The notes beneath the pieces were generated by a model. That model saw nothing but the letters and a program-made list of their open reading frames with translations. It was not told the origin of the DNA and did not search any database. The position numbers were made by a program, and so were the translations under genes. Shown in pieces: positions 1 to 7,494 of a stretch of DNA of 33,168 nucleotides. Source of the stretch: JAQVEB01 sp028698105 (lineage in GTDB: Bacteria > Bacteroidota > Bacteroidia > Bacteroidales > Dysgonomonadaceae); the NCBI GenBank assembly GCA_964293155.1, contig CAXYYA010000039.1:1-33168 (forward strand). The letters run 5' to 3'. Every line of letters begins with the position of its first letter. The first letter of the stretch is position 1.

Positions 1-48
1 CAAATTAAATCAACATTGAATTTAGAGTTTTCAACTCTGGATTCGCAT
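1..48. repeat. Left copy of 48-bp inverted repeat with internal hairpin
   Basis: These 48 bases are identical, in reverse complement, to 33114-33161. Inside, positions 18-29 and 33-44 form a 12-bp stem (two G-T wobble pairs when read as RNA) around the loop TTC, so the unit resembles a REP-type palindrome. The last base is shared with the stop codon of the YdeI-like gene on the minus strand, so this copy sits where that gene's terminator would be. Because the window starts exactly at the repeat, this may be an assembly edge at a genome-wide repeat rather than the end of a mobile unit. Confidence 0.85.
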
Positions 49-614
49 TAATAATACTTGTCTATACCGCCGTGTCCGATGATCTTTTTATTTTGTTTGG
101 TCATTTTTAACAGATTGTTGAGCCTTCTCTCGAAAAAATCTGGGCGGCTGCGCGCATCGTGGATATAAGCAATGCGGATTCGTTTGTACGACTCGGAAAA
201 ACGGTTGAAGTTTTGCCACGTTTCTTCGTCGGCCCGTAACGCTGCGATGATATCTGACGGATAAACAAATTCTTCCGATAAAATGTTTGTTATGTTCTCG
301 TAAATTTTGGGGTGCAACAAGTTGTTCTCGGCCAGCCACTTCAACCTTTCCTTGTTGGGTTGCGAGTACGAACTTTTCGGGTTTCGGGGCGTAAAACGCT
401 GCGCAGAGTGTATTTCATCGTATTTTTTCATCGTGCTGTCAATCCAGCCGAAACACAGCGCCTCTTCCACAGCATCGTTGTACAAAATACACGATTTTCC
501 GGTGGATTTGTTGGGATAGATGAGCCAGATTTCTTTTTCCGATTCGAAATTTTCCGATAACCACTGGCGCCAGTCTTCGCGCGAATCAAAATATACTGCT
601 TTTGTTATTTCCAT
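48..614 (-). CDS. YdeI/OmpD-associated (OmdA-type) family protein
   Basis: A 188-residue soluble protein of the COG4430 / YdeI-OmdA type. The N-terminal half has the family pattern: a W-x-x-W-L-x-x-N region, a run predicting 'EIWLIYPNKSTGK', then 'AVEEALCFGWID' followed by 'RFTPRNPKSSYSQPN' and 'ERLKWL'. The C-terminal part has a 'YPSDIIAAL ... W..F' segment and an 'SYKRIRIAYI..A' helix, as in the family. The family is linked to bacteriocin or peptide protection in some bacteria by name only; the biochemical role is unknown. There is an ATG start at 614 and no signal peptide. It seems to be a single-gene unit, and its stop codon touches the hairpin repeat at 1-48. Family assignment is good; function is not established. 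Confidence 0.8.
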   Translation of the reverse strand: MEITKAVYFDSREDWRQWLSENFESEKEIWLIYPNKSTGKSCILYNDAVEEALCFGWIDSTMKKYDEIHSAQRFTPRNPKSSYSQPNKERLKWLAENNLLHPKIYENITNILSEEFVYPSDIIAALRADEETWQNFNRFSESYKRIRIAYIHDARSRPDFFERRLNNLLKMTKQNKKIIGHGGIDKYY

Positions 615-754
615 TTGTAAAAAGAACCAAAAATTAAGAGATATGAATTAGTGCATCAGTTTTCAATCCGAATGGATTAAACATTCATAGCCGTATGTAA
701 AACATACGGTTGAAATATGAATCAATAACACCGCAACCCTGCATAGGGTTGAAT
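615..754. repeat. Palindrome cluster 3' of the RAYT transposase gene
   Basis: Three small hairpins lie in 140 bp downstream (minus sense) of the transposase. They are AATCC/GGATT at 665-678, a perfect 8-bp stem CCGTATGT/ACATACGG with loop AAA at 691-709, and a perfect 7-bp stem CAACCCT/AGGGTTG with loop GCAT at 734-751. The CAACCC/GGGTTG core recurs on the other side of the gene at 1218-1234. Paired palindromes around a RAYT gene are the usual arrangement of REP/BIME-type units, so these are probably substrates or relics of its activity. Confidence 0.65.
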
Positions 755-1201
755 TTACAACAAATATTTTTCGTCAAAATCAACATCGTTTTCTTCTAAT
801 AGACGACGAAATTCCTCCTTAAAATTTTCCGTTTTATGGTGACTTTTTTGATTCCGTATGTAATTCATGATCATTTCCTTTTCACGTATTGAATAGGTAA
901 AAGCTCCGTAACCGCTCTGCCACGCTTCAAAATCCGGAAATTTACCGCTCTCTTTCATCCACAAATTACTTGCTATTTTGATGTCTTTTACAAAATCGCT
1001 CAAACAAACGGTTGGATGCAAATCCGAAAAAATATGTAAATGATCCGGCATTCCGTTAATGCGATACAGTGTGCACTTCTTATTTTTGATAACGCCCCAA
1101 ATGTATTTGTACAAATCGGTTTCATATTTTTCGGTAATCGCCGGAACCCTATCTTTTGTGCTGAAAACGATTTGATAAAAAATTTGACGGAAATTGCTCA
1201 T
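755..1201 (-). CDS. REP-associated tyrosine transposase (RAYT), IS200/IS605-like Y1 HUH enzyme
   Basis: A 148-residue single-domain Y1 transposase. Visible motifs are an N-terminal beta strand 'YQIVFSTKDRVP', the HUH metal-binding pair H54-L-H56 in 'MPDHLHIF', and the catalytic tyrosine Y114 in the helix 'IMNYIRNQKSHH', which is typical of the Y1_Tnp fold. The length is full for this family, there is no frameshift, and all catalytic residues are present, so it may be active. No TnpB partner is nearby. The flanks carry several short palindromes sharing a CAACCC/GGGTTG core, which favours a domesticated RAYT acting on REP-like sequences over a complete IS200 element. RAYTs nick single-stranded hairpin DNA. 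Start is ATG at 1201. Confidence 0.85.
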   Translation of the reverse strand: MSNFRQIFYQIVFSTKDRVPAITEKYETDLYKYIWGVIKNKKCTLYRINGMPDHLHIFSDLHPTVCLSDFVKDIKIASNLWMKESGKFPDFEAWQSGYGAFTYSIREKEMIMNYIRNQKSHHKTENFKEEFRRLLEENDVDFDEKYLL

Positions 1202-1330
1202 TGTTTTTATGTTTTGTTCAACCCTTTGGGTTGATGGGTTTATATTTCCTCATCCACAGGTTCCACCTGCGGCTATTTTAGTTGAACCCATTCGGGTAAG
1301 CAATTACAAAAATACTCATAAATAAATGTG
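1202..1330. repeat. Palindrome cluster 5' of the RAYT transposase gene
   Basis: Three hairpins lie in about 90 bp. They are TCAACCC/GGGTTGA with loop TTT at 1218-1234 (perfect 7-bp stem), an imperfect CCACAGGT/ACCTGCGG stem with loop TCC at 1254-1272, and a short ACCC/GGGT hairpin near 1287-1298. The first and third share the AACCC...GGGT core seen on the 3' side of the transposase (734-751). The arrangement suggests REP-like units on both sides of the gene. Confidence 0.65.
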
Positions 1331-1870
1331 TTACAGCTTATTACTACTCAATTCGATCATTTTAGATAGTGTATTGAAATTGCGGGTGGTAGCATCTATT
1401 TTTAATTTTCTTTCGAGAAAATTATTGTTGAGTTTGGTTTCGGCGGCGCTACCGGGAATAAACAAGTAGATAGCATGAGGCGTGAAAATAAACTTGTCGT
1501 TGCCCAAACTCAAATTTTTTAGGCCATTCACCAGATTTTCACCGGGAATATCGTTGAAAAGCGTAAAGAAAACCCGGGAAATATCGTATCCCTCCCCGAA
1601 AGGGTTTTCGGCAAGGACGGTTTTAATCTCGGCAGGTGTTTTCACGATAATCTTCAGATCGGCGCCAATGTTCTCTTTGATAATTGTTTTCACTTTTGCA
1701 GCCACTTCCTTGGCGGAAAGTTCGGAATCGAGGATCACATTTCCGCTTTGAATCCACGTTTGCACATTTTCAAAACCATTTTCGGCAAGAAATTGGCGGA
1801 GCAGTGCCATCGGCACGCGATTTTTCCCTATGGGCGTTACTCCGCGTAATAACACAATATATTTGGTCAT
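1331..1870 (-). CDS. DUF1697 family protein
   Basis: A 179-residue protein with the DUF1697 signature. It opens with 'YIVLLRGVTPIGKNRVPMALLRQ', where the family has a LLRGINVGGKN-like block, then 'GFENVQTWIQSGNV', and later 'DKFIFTPHAIYLFIPG'. The end shows the family 'TTRNFNTLSKM' block. The function is unknown. The gene overlaps the upstream TIGR01777 epimerase gene by 4 bp (ATGA, 1867-1870), which implies translational coupling in a two-gene operon. Start is ATG at 1870. No transmembrane segment or signal peptide is seen, so the protein should be cytoplasmic. Length matches the family. Confidence 0.85.
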   Translation of the reverse strand: MTKYIVLLRGVTPIGKNRVPMALLRQFLAENGFENVQTWIQSGNVILDSELSAKEVAAKVKTIIKENIGADLKIIVKTPAEIKTVLAENPFGEGYDISRVFFTLFNDIPGENLVNGLKNLSLGNDKFIFTPHAIYLFIPGSAAETKLNNNFLERKLKIDATTRNFNTLSKMIELSSNKL

Positions 1871-2820
1871 CGGCCTCTTTTTTTACGTTTTTCTTCCTTT
1901 TCCTTTATGGCTTTCAGTGAAGCTTTAATGGCTTTTTCAGAAGTATCGTACTGAAATTTATAACCGGCATCCTGAATTTTCTGCGATGAAATGCGGCTTC
2001 CGCCCAAAACCAAGTCGGCGGCTTCGCCCATAATCAACCGTAAGAGAAACGGCGGAACATTGGGCATAAAAAAAGGCCGTTTCATGACGCGTGCCAACGC
2101 ACGCATAAAACCGGCATTCGTGATAAATTCAGGCGAAACGGCATTGTAAGCGCCTTGCATAGCGGTATCTTCAATCGCTTTCAAATACAGATGACAAAGG
2201 TCATCAATGTGAATCCATGAGAGGTATTGCTTGCCGCTTCCGATGGGCGCTCCCAGTCCCAATCGTGTTGGAAGTACCATTTTTTTGAACGCTTCGCTGT
2301 TTTTTGAAATTACAAAACCCGTTCTCATCGCAACCGTACGAACACCAAGTTCGTCCTGAAACTGAGCAGCGGCCGCTTCCCACTTGCGGCATGTGCGGCT
2401 CAGAAAATCGCTGCCTGCAGGAACTTCTTCTTCGGTATGTATCTCCTCAGTGACACCGAGCCCATAATACCCTACCGCCGATGCCGATATGAAAGCATCG
2501 GGTTTTTTGTCCATCAACTTTACCGTGTCGAGCAACAATTGTGCTGTTTGAACGCGGCTCTCCACAATATCCTGTTTTTTGAGCCGTGTCCACGAATCCT
2601 CACCCAGGTTCGAACCAGCAAGGTGAATGATCACATCGGCTTGTTCAACGGCTTCCGTATCAATTTCGTTTCGCTGGTAGTCCCAGCGATAACGTGGAAT
2701 ATCGGCTTTTACGTATCGCTCACGACTAAGCCAGATCACTTTGTAACCTTTTTCGACGAGTAAACGCGAAAGCTTCCGGCCAACCAAACCCGAACCGCCT
2801 GTTATTAAGATAGTTTTCAT
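1867..2820 (-). CDS. TIGR01777 family epimerase (YfcH-like atypical SDR)
   Basis: A 317-residue NAD(P)-dependent epimerase-like protein. The N-terminal dinucleotide-binding loop is 'ITGGSGLVGRKLS' (about residues 5-17). Other family blocks are 'DVIIHLAGSNL', 'ISASAVGYYG' and 'MRTGFVISKNSEAF', followed by 'SWIHIDDLCHLYLKAIE' and 'YNAVSPEFITNAGF'; the C-terminal 'AADLVLGGSRISSQKIQDAGYKF' block is typical of TIGR01777. The protein ends in a Lys/Arg-rich tail. The substrate is unknown for the family. It is the first gene of an operon with the DUF1697 gene, whose start overlaps its stop by 4 bp. It has an ATG start at 2820; I see no clear promoter in the 119-bp gap upstream. Confidence 0.9.
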   Translation of the reverse strand: MKTILITGGSGLVGRKLSRLLVEKGYKVIWLSRERYVKADIPRYRWDYQRNEIDTEAVEQADVIIHLAGSNLGEDSWTRLKKQDIVESRVQTAQLLLDTVKLMDKKPDAFISASAVGYYGLGVTEEIHTEEEVPAGSDFLSRTCRKWEAAAAQFQDELGVRTVAMRTGFVISKNSEAFKKMVLPTRLGLGAPIGSGKQYLSWIHIDDLCHLYLKAIEDTAMQGAYNAVSPEFITNAGFMRALARVMKRPFFMPNVPPFLLRLIMGEAADLVLGGSRISSQKIQDAGYKFQYDTSEKAIKASLKAIKEKEEKRKKRGR

Positions 2821-2884
2821 TTTTGGATTTTTGGACTTATGATGTTGAATATCGGACTAATATTCTGATCCCTTACTATATAAA

Positions 2885-2912
2885 ACAAAAAAGACGGCTG
2901 TTAGTTGCCGTC
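2885..2912 (-). terminator. Hairpin terminator of the zinc metallopeptidase gene
   Basis: On the minus strand a GACGGC/GCCGTC stem (2893-2912) with an 8-nt loop is followed by a run of T (the A-run at 2885-2892 on the plus strand). It lies 28 bp past the stop codon of the peptidase gene and before the TIGR01777 gene, so it separates the two transcription units. Confidence 0.8.
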
Positions 2913-2939
2913 CTTCTCTCTTTTTTTTACTTTTAGCGT

Positions 2940-3623
2940 TTATCTTCTGCTGCCGCTCATGGCAATCATGATGTAATAAAAGAGCGTTGCCAATGAGCTG
3001 AGCGCAGCTACAACGTAAGTATATCCGGCCCAGCGCAACGCGTCAACAGCCTGATTGTGGTTGCTTACATCCGTAATTCCGGCACTACTTAGCCACGCTA
3101 ATGCCCGATTTGAGGCATTCCGCTCTACCGGAAGTGTGATAAAACTGAACAATGTGGTTAATGCAAACATGGCGATACCAACCCACAATAGCGCGGGAAA
3201 TGTTTGTACCATGATGATGCCAAGCAAGATAACCCATGTAACCCATTTAGATGTCGAAGAAATAACGGGCACCAAAGCCGAACGCATTTTTAACGGTGCA
3301 TAGCCTGTGGCATGCTGCACGGCATGTCCCGTTTCGTGAGCCGCCACAGCGGCTGCCGCTACGCTATTGCTCCCGTAAACCGGTTCGCTTAAATTAATCG
3401 TTTTGTTGAGCGGGTTGTAATGGTCGGTGAGTTGCCCTTTCACGGAGGTCACTTGCACGTCGTATATCCCGTTGTCGTGCAACATTTTCTCGGCCACATC
3501 TTTTCCTGTCATCCCATTGCGAATAGGAATCCGTGAATATTTTTTAAAACGGCTTTGTAAGCTGGCCTGAACCATCCAGCTAACCAGCGCTATTGCGCCA
3601 AAAATTATCCAAATTAATGCCAT
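2940..3623 (-). CDS. Membrane zinc metallopeptidase (YugP-like, Zn_peptidase_2 family)
   Basis: A 227-residue integral membrane protein. The zinc motif HETGH lies at residues 96-100 ('AAHETGHAVQHATGY') and a probable third ligand is E167 in 'PVERNASNRA', as in the YugP/PF04298 family. Membrane segments are visible at about 2-20, 125-165 (two helices) and 200-222. The family is a neutral zinc metallopeptidase with poorly known substrates. It lies downstream of purA on the same strand, but a strong hairpin (3660-3706) separates them, so it probably has its own promoter, which I could not identify. It has an ATG start at 3623 and the expected family length. Confidence 0.88.
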   Translation of the reverse strand: MALIWIIFGAIALVSWMVQASLQSRFKKYSRIPIRNGMTGKDVAEKMLHDNGIYDVQVTSVKGQLTDHYNPLNKTINLSEPVYGSNSVAAAAVAAHETGHAVQHATGYAPLKMRSALVPVISSTSKWVTWVILLGIIMVQTFPALLWVGIAMFALTTLFSFITLPVERNASNRALAWLSSAGITDVSNHNQAVDALRWAGYTYVVAALSSLATLFYYIMIAMSGSRR

Positions 3624-3659
3624 AAGATCTAATATTTTATGTTATTTCTTTATAAAACA

Positions 3660-3706
3660 TTTTTCGCACCCAAAAGTTCAAGATGCAAACTCTTGGATGC
3701 GAAAAA
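3660..3706 (-). terminator. Long hairpin terminator of purA
   Basis: The outer arms TTTTTCGCA (3660-3668) and TGCGAAAAA (3698-3706) pair perfectly. The inner part continues with CCAA/TTGG and AGTT/AACT, interrupted by mismatches. Read on the minus strand, the hairpin ends in a T-run, 22 bp past the purA stop codon. The A/T arms make it potentially bidirectional. Confidence 0.75.
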
Positions 3707-3728
3707 CAAAAAAACGTTTAATTGTCGT

Positions 3729-4988
3729 TTACCGTATAATCGTTTGAGCTCTGTCCGGCCCAACTGAAACGATGGCAATGGGAACGCCCAATTCCTCTTC
3801 GAGGAAGGTAAGGTAAGCGTTAAATTCTTCGGGAAATTCATCTTCCGATTGCATCCTGGTCATATCGGTTTTCCATCCCGGCAGTTCCACCCAAACGGGT
3901 TCGATGTTTTCGGTGATATCAAACGGAAGGTCTTCGGTTTCTTCTCCGTTAATCTTGTAGGCTACACAAGCTTTTATTGCGTCGAAGGAATCCAGCACGT
4001 CACTTTTCATCATCACCAGTTTGGTAACGCCGTTGAGCATGATCGTGTACCGGAGAGCCACCAGATCAATCCATCCGCACCGGCGCGGGCGTCCGGTAAC
4101 AGAGCCGTACTCATGCCCTGCATCGCGTAACTCCTGTCCGGTTTCGTCCAGAAGTTCCGTTGGGAACGGGCCGCTACCCACGCGGGTGCAATATGCTTTA
4201 AAGATACCGAACACATCGCCGATGGTATGAGGCGAAATGCCCAATCCGGTGCATGCGCCCGCACAAATGGTGTTGGACGAGGTAACGAACGGATACGAAC
4301 CGAAATCAATATCGAGCAAAGAACCCTGTGCACCTTCGGCCAGTACTTTATCGCCGGCTACGAGTTTTTTATTGATAAAATGTTCGCTGTCAATAATATC
4401 GTAGTATTTTAGCTTCTCCACACCCGCAAACCATTGCTCTTCTAGTTCCGGCAGATTATATTCGAAATCGTATTGCGCCAATATTTTCTTGTGGCGCTCT
4501 GTTGCTTTTTTGTATTTCTCTTCAAAGTCGTGAAACAAATCGCCCACGCGCAGGCCGTTTCTGCTTACTTTATCGGTATAAGCCGGGCCAATACCGCGTC
4601 CGGTGGTTCCTATCTTTGAATCGCCCTTCGACTGTTCGTAAGCGGCGTCCAACAAACGATGCGTTGGAAGTATAAGGTGTGCTTTTTTTGATATGCAGAG
4701 CTTATCGGTGAGTATATTTCCGGCAGCTTCCAACGTTTCGGCCTCCTGTTTAAAGAGCGCGGGATCAATAACCACGCCATTTCCGATTACATTTATTTTT
4801 CCTTCCTGAAAAATACCGGACGGTATTGATTTCAATATGTATTTATGACCTTCAAATTCCAACGTATGACCGGCGTTGGGGCCGCCCTGAAACCTTGCTA
4901 CAATCTGATAATTAGGGGTTAATACATCCACAATTTTTCCTTTTCCTTCATCGCCCCATTGAAGGCCCAAAATTACATCTACTTTCAT
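3729..4988 (-). CDS. purA: Adenylosuccinate synthetase
   Basis: A 419-residue enzyme catalysing the GTP-dependent condensation of IMP and aspartate to adenylosuccinate, the first step from IMP to AMP. The GDEGKGK loop is at residues 12-18, with catalytic D13 next to it. 'GGPNAGHT' carries the catalytic histidine, 'GTTGRGIGPAYTDK' binds IMP, and 'VTGRPRRCGWIDL' is the conserved C-terminal block. The length is normal and the start is ATG at 4988. It lies downstream of the Fur-family gene, 108 bp away, in an arrangement common in Bacteroidales. The leader (5002-5052) contains an 8-bp inverted repeat. Together with hpt at 20.4 kb it represents purine metabolism in this window. Confidence 0.98.
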   Translation of the reverse strand: MKVDVILGLQWGDEGKGKIVDVLTPNYQIVARFQGGPNAGHTLEFEGHKYILKSIPSGIFQEGKINVIGNGVVIDPALFKQEAETLEAAGNILTDKLCISKKAHLILPTHRLLDAAYEQSKGDSKIGTTGRGIGPAYTDKVSRNGLRVGDLFHDFEEKYKKATERHKKILAQYDFEYNLPELEEQWFAGVEKLKYYDIIDSEHFINKKLVAGDKVLAEGAQGSLLDIDFGSYPFVTSSNTICAGACTGLGISPHTIGDVFGIFKAYCTRVGSGPFPTELLDETGQELRDAGHEYGSVTGRPRRCGWIDLVALRYTIMLNGVTKLVMMKSDVLDSFDAIKACVAYKINGEETEDLPFDITENIEPVWVELPGWKTDMTRMQSEDEFPEEFNAYLTFLEEELGVPIAIVSVGPDRAQTIIR

Positions 4989-5096
4989 TTTTTAAACTTT
5001 TAGGCAATTGAACATCCGCCTGTGTATTCGTGCAAAATGTATTAAATTGCCTCTTTGTTGTTCTTTTTTATACGTTAATATTCTATTACCGGAAAC

Positions 5097-5606
5097 TCAT
5101 TTCCCGGTTTTATCCCTGCCTGAGGTTGAGGTGCGGGAAAGCTTTCTCAACTGCATTTTCTTTGCATGGCTGCATTTGCTACAAATACCGTAAATGTACA
5201 TGCTGTAATAATGCACGGTGAATTTTTTTATTTTTTTCTGTTGCGCGGGAGTAAACAGGTCGCCGTTTTTCGTTTCTCTTACTTCGCCGCAGGACATGCA
5301 AATCAGGTGATCGTGATTCTCATTGCCGTATGTGCGTTCATATTTTGCCACATTGGCTCCAAACTGATGCTTAACCACAAGTCCGCAATCGAGCAACAGG
5401 TCAATGGTGTTGTAAAGCGTTGCCCTGCTCACCCTGAAATTCACGTCAATCATGGATTTATAAAGCGAATCCATGTCGAAATGGCCTTTGGTGGAATAAA
5501 TATGATCGAGAATGGCAAATCGTTCCGGGGTTTTACGATGTTTGTGAACCGTGAGATAGCCCATAAACTCTTCCTTGACCTGGTTCCTTAATTTCACATT
5601 ATCCAT
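5097..5606 (-). CDS. Fur-family metal-responsive transcriptional repressor
   Basis: A 169-residue Fur-superfamily regulator. The winged-helix DNA-binding domain covers about residues 18-90, with 'RKTPERFAILDHIY' and the recognition helix 'VSRATLYNTIDLL' (59-71). The dimerisation/metal domain has 'NHDHLICMSCGEV', giving H98, H100, C103 and C106, and a second C-x-x-C at C142/C145; the two C-x-x-C pairs would hold structural zinc. The C-terminal tail is basic and Ser/Thr-rich. Whether it senses iron, zinc or peroxide cannot be told from the sequence. It lies immediately upstream of purA on the same strand. A TATTTTTG element (5611-5618) sits only four bases before the ATG at 5606, so the transcript may have almost no leader. 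Confidence 0.92.
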   Translation of the reverse strand: MDNVKLRNQVKEEFMGYLTVHKHRKTPERFAILDHIYSTKGHFDMDSLYKSMIDVNFRVSRATLYNTIDLLLDCGLVVKHQFGANVAKYERTYGNENHDHLICMSCGEVRETKNGDLFTPAQQKKIKKFTVHYYSMYIYGICSKCSHAKKMQLRKLSRTSTSGRDKTGK

Positions 5607-5610
5607 AGCA

Positions 5611-5618
5611 CAAAAATA
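5611..5618 (-). promoter_or_regulatory. Candidate -7 element of the Fur-family gene
   Basis: On the minus strand this reads TATTTTTG, a match to the Bacteroidota -7 consensus TAnnTTTG. It ends four bases from the start codon, so transcription would begin at or next to the ATG. No clear -33 TTG is seen, so support is moderate. Confidence 0.4.
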
Positions 5619-5741
5619 TGCTTTTTTTATGACTTATCGCTTATTTTAATCAGCTAATTATTAACAGGCAGCGATAAAATTAGTTGTAATGAGGTTTAAC
5701 AAACTTGCGATGCAGTTTTTGGCCGCAACGTATGGTTCGAC

Positions 5742-7196
5742 TTATTTTTTGGTCTCGGAGTGCCAAAAAAAGGCGGGAACGGTGGGTACGCTCTCGTTGT
5801 GGAAAGGATCGGATACTGTGATAAAATAATAGTATGCTTTATCGTCTAACGGCGGGCGATACATGTAAACCGGTTCATGCAGGCCGGTAGCGAGCAAATT
5901 TGCACCGTTCTTCATATCGAGGCTGTCGCTTTCGGTGCGATAAACATTGTAAGTTACACGGGGTTTGGCATCTTTTATTTTCCAGCGAAGCTGAAAATCG
6001 GCAGCAACCTGTTCAGCCGTCAAATCGTAGGGCGAATCGGGCTTTTTTTCGGACAACCACGTCATCGCCGGCATTTTCGCCGGATATTTATAGTAGTTGT
6101 CTTCCATCGCGTTCAGGATGCTGCGGTTGTATCGCAACACATGCTCGGTACGGAAAAAAGCATTGCCCGCAGCCCCTTTGTCGCGGCTATATTCAATTTG
6201 ATCGGTAATTTCGCTGCGCAACCACCCCAACTCCTGTATCTGGTAAATACCCAAACCGGGCACCACGAAGCGTCCGTTACTATTCTTCAACCATTCATCG
6301 AGATACGGATAAAAAAGCTGGTCGCGGTAATACATCATGGGAAAAACGGCATCGTGTTTACCGGCTTTCATCCATTGAGCAGCATCCTGATAGACGCTGT
6401 AATAAGCCGTCCACGTATCGTTGGGATTGGGATAGACGGGTTTATAACGCCCCAACGGCGAACTGCTGACCATCACCCAGGGTTTCGCACTTTTCACCCA
6501 GTCATATACTTTAGCTACGAACATGTTAATGTTCTGGCGCCTCCAGTCTTCACGGTTTTGACCTTTTCCATACTTGCGGTAACTGGAAAGGTCGGTAAAA
6601 TCCTTTGCTCTGTCGGGATAACGGATGTAATCGAAATGAACACCGTCCACATCGTAGTTATTCACAATCTCTTTCACGATGGAAAGCAGGTAATCATCGG
6701 TGCGGGGATTTCCCGGGTCTAAGAACCACGCTCCTTTGTATAGTGTAACGATATCGCGGTGTTTTTTCACTACCGAGGCGCCCCCCAAACTGCTCTGGTG
6801 CCTGCGTCCGCCCAACGGATACGTTACCAGCCACGCGTGGCATTCCATGCCCCGCTTGTGACATTCTTCAACCATAAATCCCAGAGGATCAAACGAATCC
6901 TTGCCGTAACTCGTAGCCACGCTGGAATACATCGGTTCAATTTTGGAACGGTAGAGCACTTCCCCGCTATTTCGGGTTTGAAATAGTACCGTATTGAAGT
7001 TGTGCTTTTTTAGCTCGTCGAGCATACGGATCAACTCCGTTTTTTGTGCTTCGACACTGGTTTTGTTCCGTGGCCAATCTAAATTGTAATTTGTTGTTAA
7101 CCAAACAGCTCTTATTTCCGTCGCGGGGTATTTTTGAGAGAAAACGCTTATTGTTGTCAGCAGAAAAACAATAAGCAAACCATATATTTTATTCAT
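5742..7196 (-). CDS. Secreted GHL10/DUF187-type glycoside hydrolase (YngK-like)
   Basis: A 484-residue exported protein. Residues 1-20 form a signal peptide (hydrophobic 'LLIVFLLTTISVFS' then Q). The start of the mature protein, 'EIRAVWLTTNYNLDWP', is the hallmark of the PF02638 glycosyl-hydrolase-like family. The TIM-barrel core follows with 'LKKHNFNTVLFQTRNSGEVLY', 'HAWLVTYPLG', 'DGVHFDYIRYPD' (likely catalytic Asp region) and 'VMVSSSPLG'. The C-terminal ~100 residues, from 'SPYDLTAEQV', look like a fibronectin-III-like beta domain. Activity in this family is poorly defined, with glycan or peptidoglycan-derived substrates suggested. It appears monocistronic. The mature N-terminus is SQKY-like rather than a clear lipobox, so periplasmic location is more likely than surface lipoprotein. 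Confidence 0.88.
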   Translation of the reverse strand: MNKIYGLLIVFLLTTISVFSQKYPATEIRAVWLTTNYNLDWPRNKTSVEAQKTELIRMLDELKKHNFNTVLFQTRNSGEVLYRSKIEPMYSSVATSYGKDSFDPLGFMVEECHKRGMECHAWLVTYPLGGRRHQSSLGGASVVKKHRDIVTLYKGAWFLDPGNPRTDDYLLSIVKEIVNNYDVDGVHFDYIRYPDRAKDFTDLSSYRKYGKGQNREDWRRQNINMFVAKVYDWVKSAKPWVMVSSSPLGRYKPVYPNPNDTWTAYYSVYQDAAQWMKAGKHDAVFPMMYYRDQLFYPYLDEWLKNSNGRFVVPGLGIYQIQELGWLRSEITDQIEYSRDKGAAGNAFFRTEHVLRYNRSILNAMEDNYYKYPAKMPAMTWLSEKKPDSPYDLTAEQVAADFQLRWKIKDAKPRVTYNVYRTESDSLDMKNGANLLATGLHEPVYMYRPPLDDKAYYYFITVSDPFHNESVPTVPAFFWHSETKK

Positions 7197-7450
7197 TAAT
7201 CGTTGTTCCTTGGATGCTTTAATCAGGTTTTATAACAAACAAGGTATTTCGAAAGTTTTTATCAGAGAAGCTTTCACCTGTTTTTTAGCAAAATTTTCGT
7301 TTTCAGACAACGGACTTATCGCTTCACTTAAAGTCGAAAAATCTATTCCTCATTCATGTAAGAAAAAGCATAACGAAATATTTTCACCCATAATAAATTC
7401 AATCTTAAATATTTTCCGTATATTCGTGTACGCTTTCATCTCTATGAATT

Positions 7451-7458
7451 TATTTTTG
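7451..7458 (+). promoter_or_regulatory. Candidate -7 element of the SDR gene
   Basis: TATTTTTG fits TAnnTTTG. Transcription would start near 7465, leaving a leader of about 30 bases before the ATG at 7495. No convincing -33 element is seen. The rest of the 298-bp divergent gap 7197-7494 shows no gene. Confidence 0.45.
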
Positions 7459-7494
7459 ATGTAAAAATGTAAGAACACTCTAAATTATACCGGT

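Noticed and set aside
7210..7464. 84-codon plus-strand frame in the gap upstream of the SDR gene
   Set aside because: It begins at a TTG, has no recognisable features, and overlaps the SDR promoter element.
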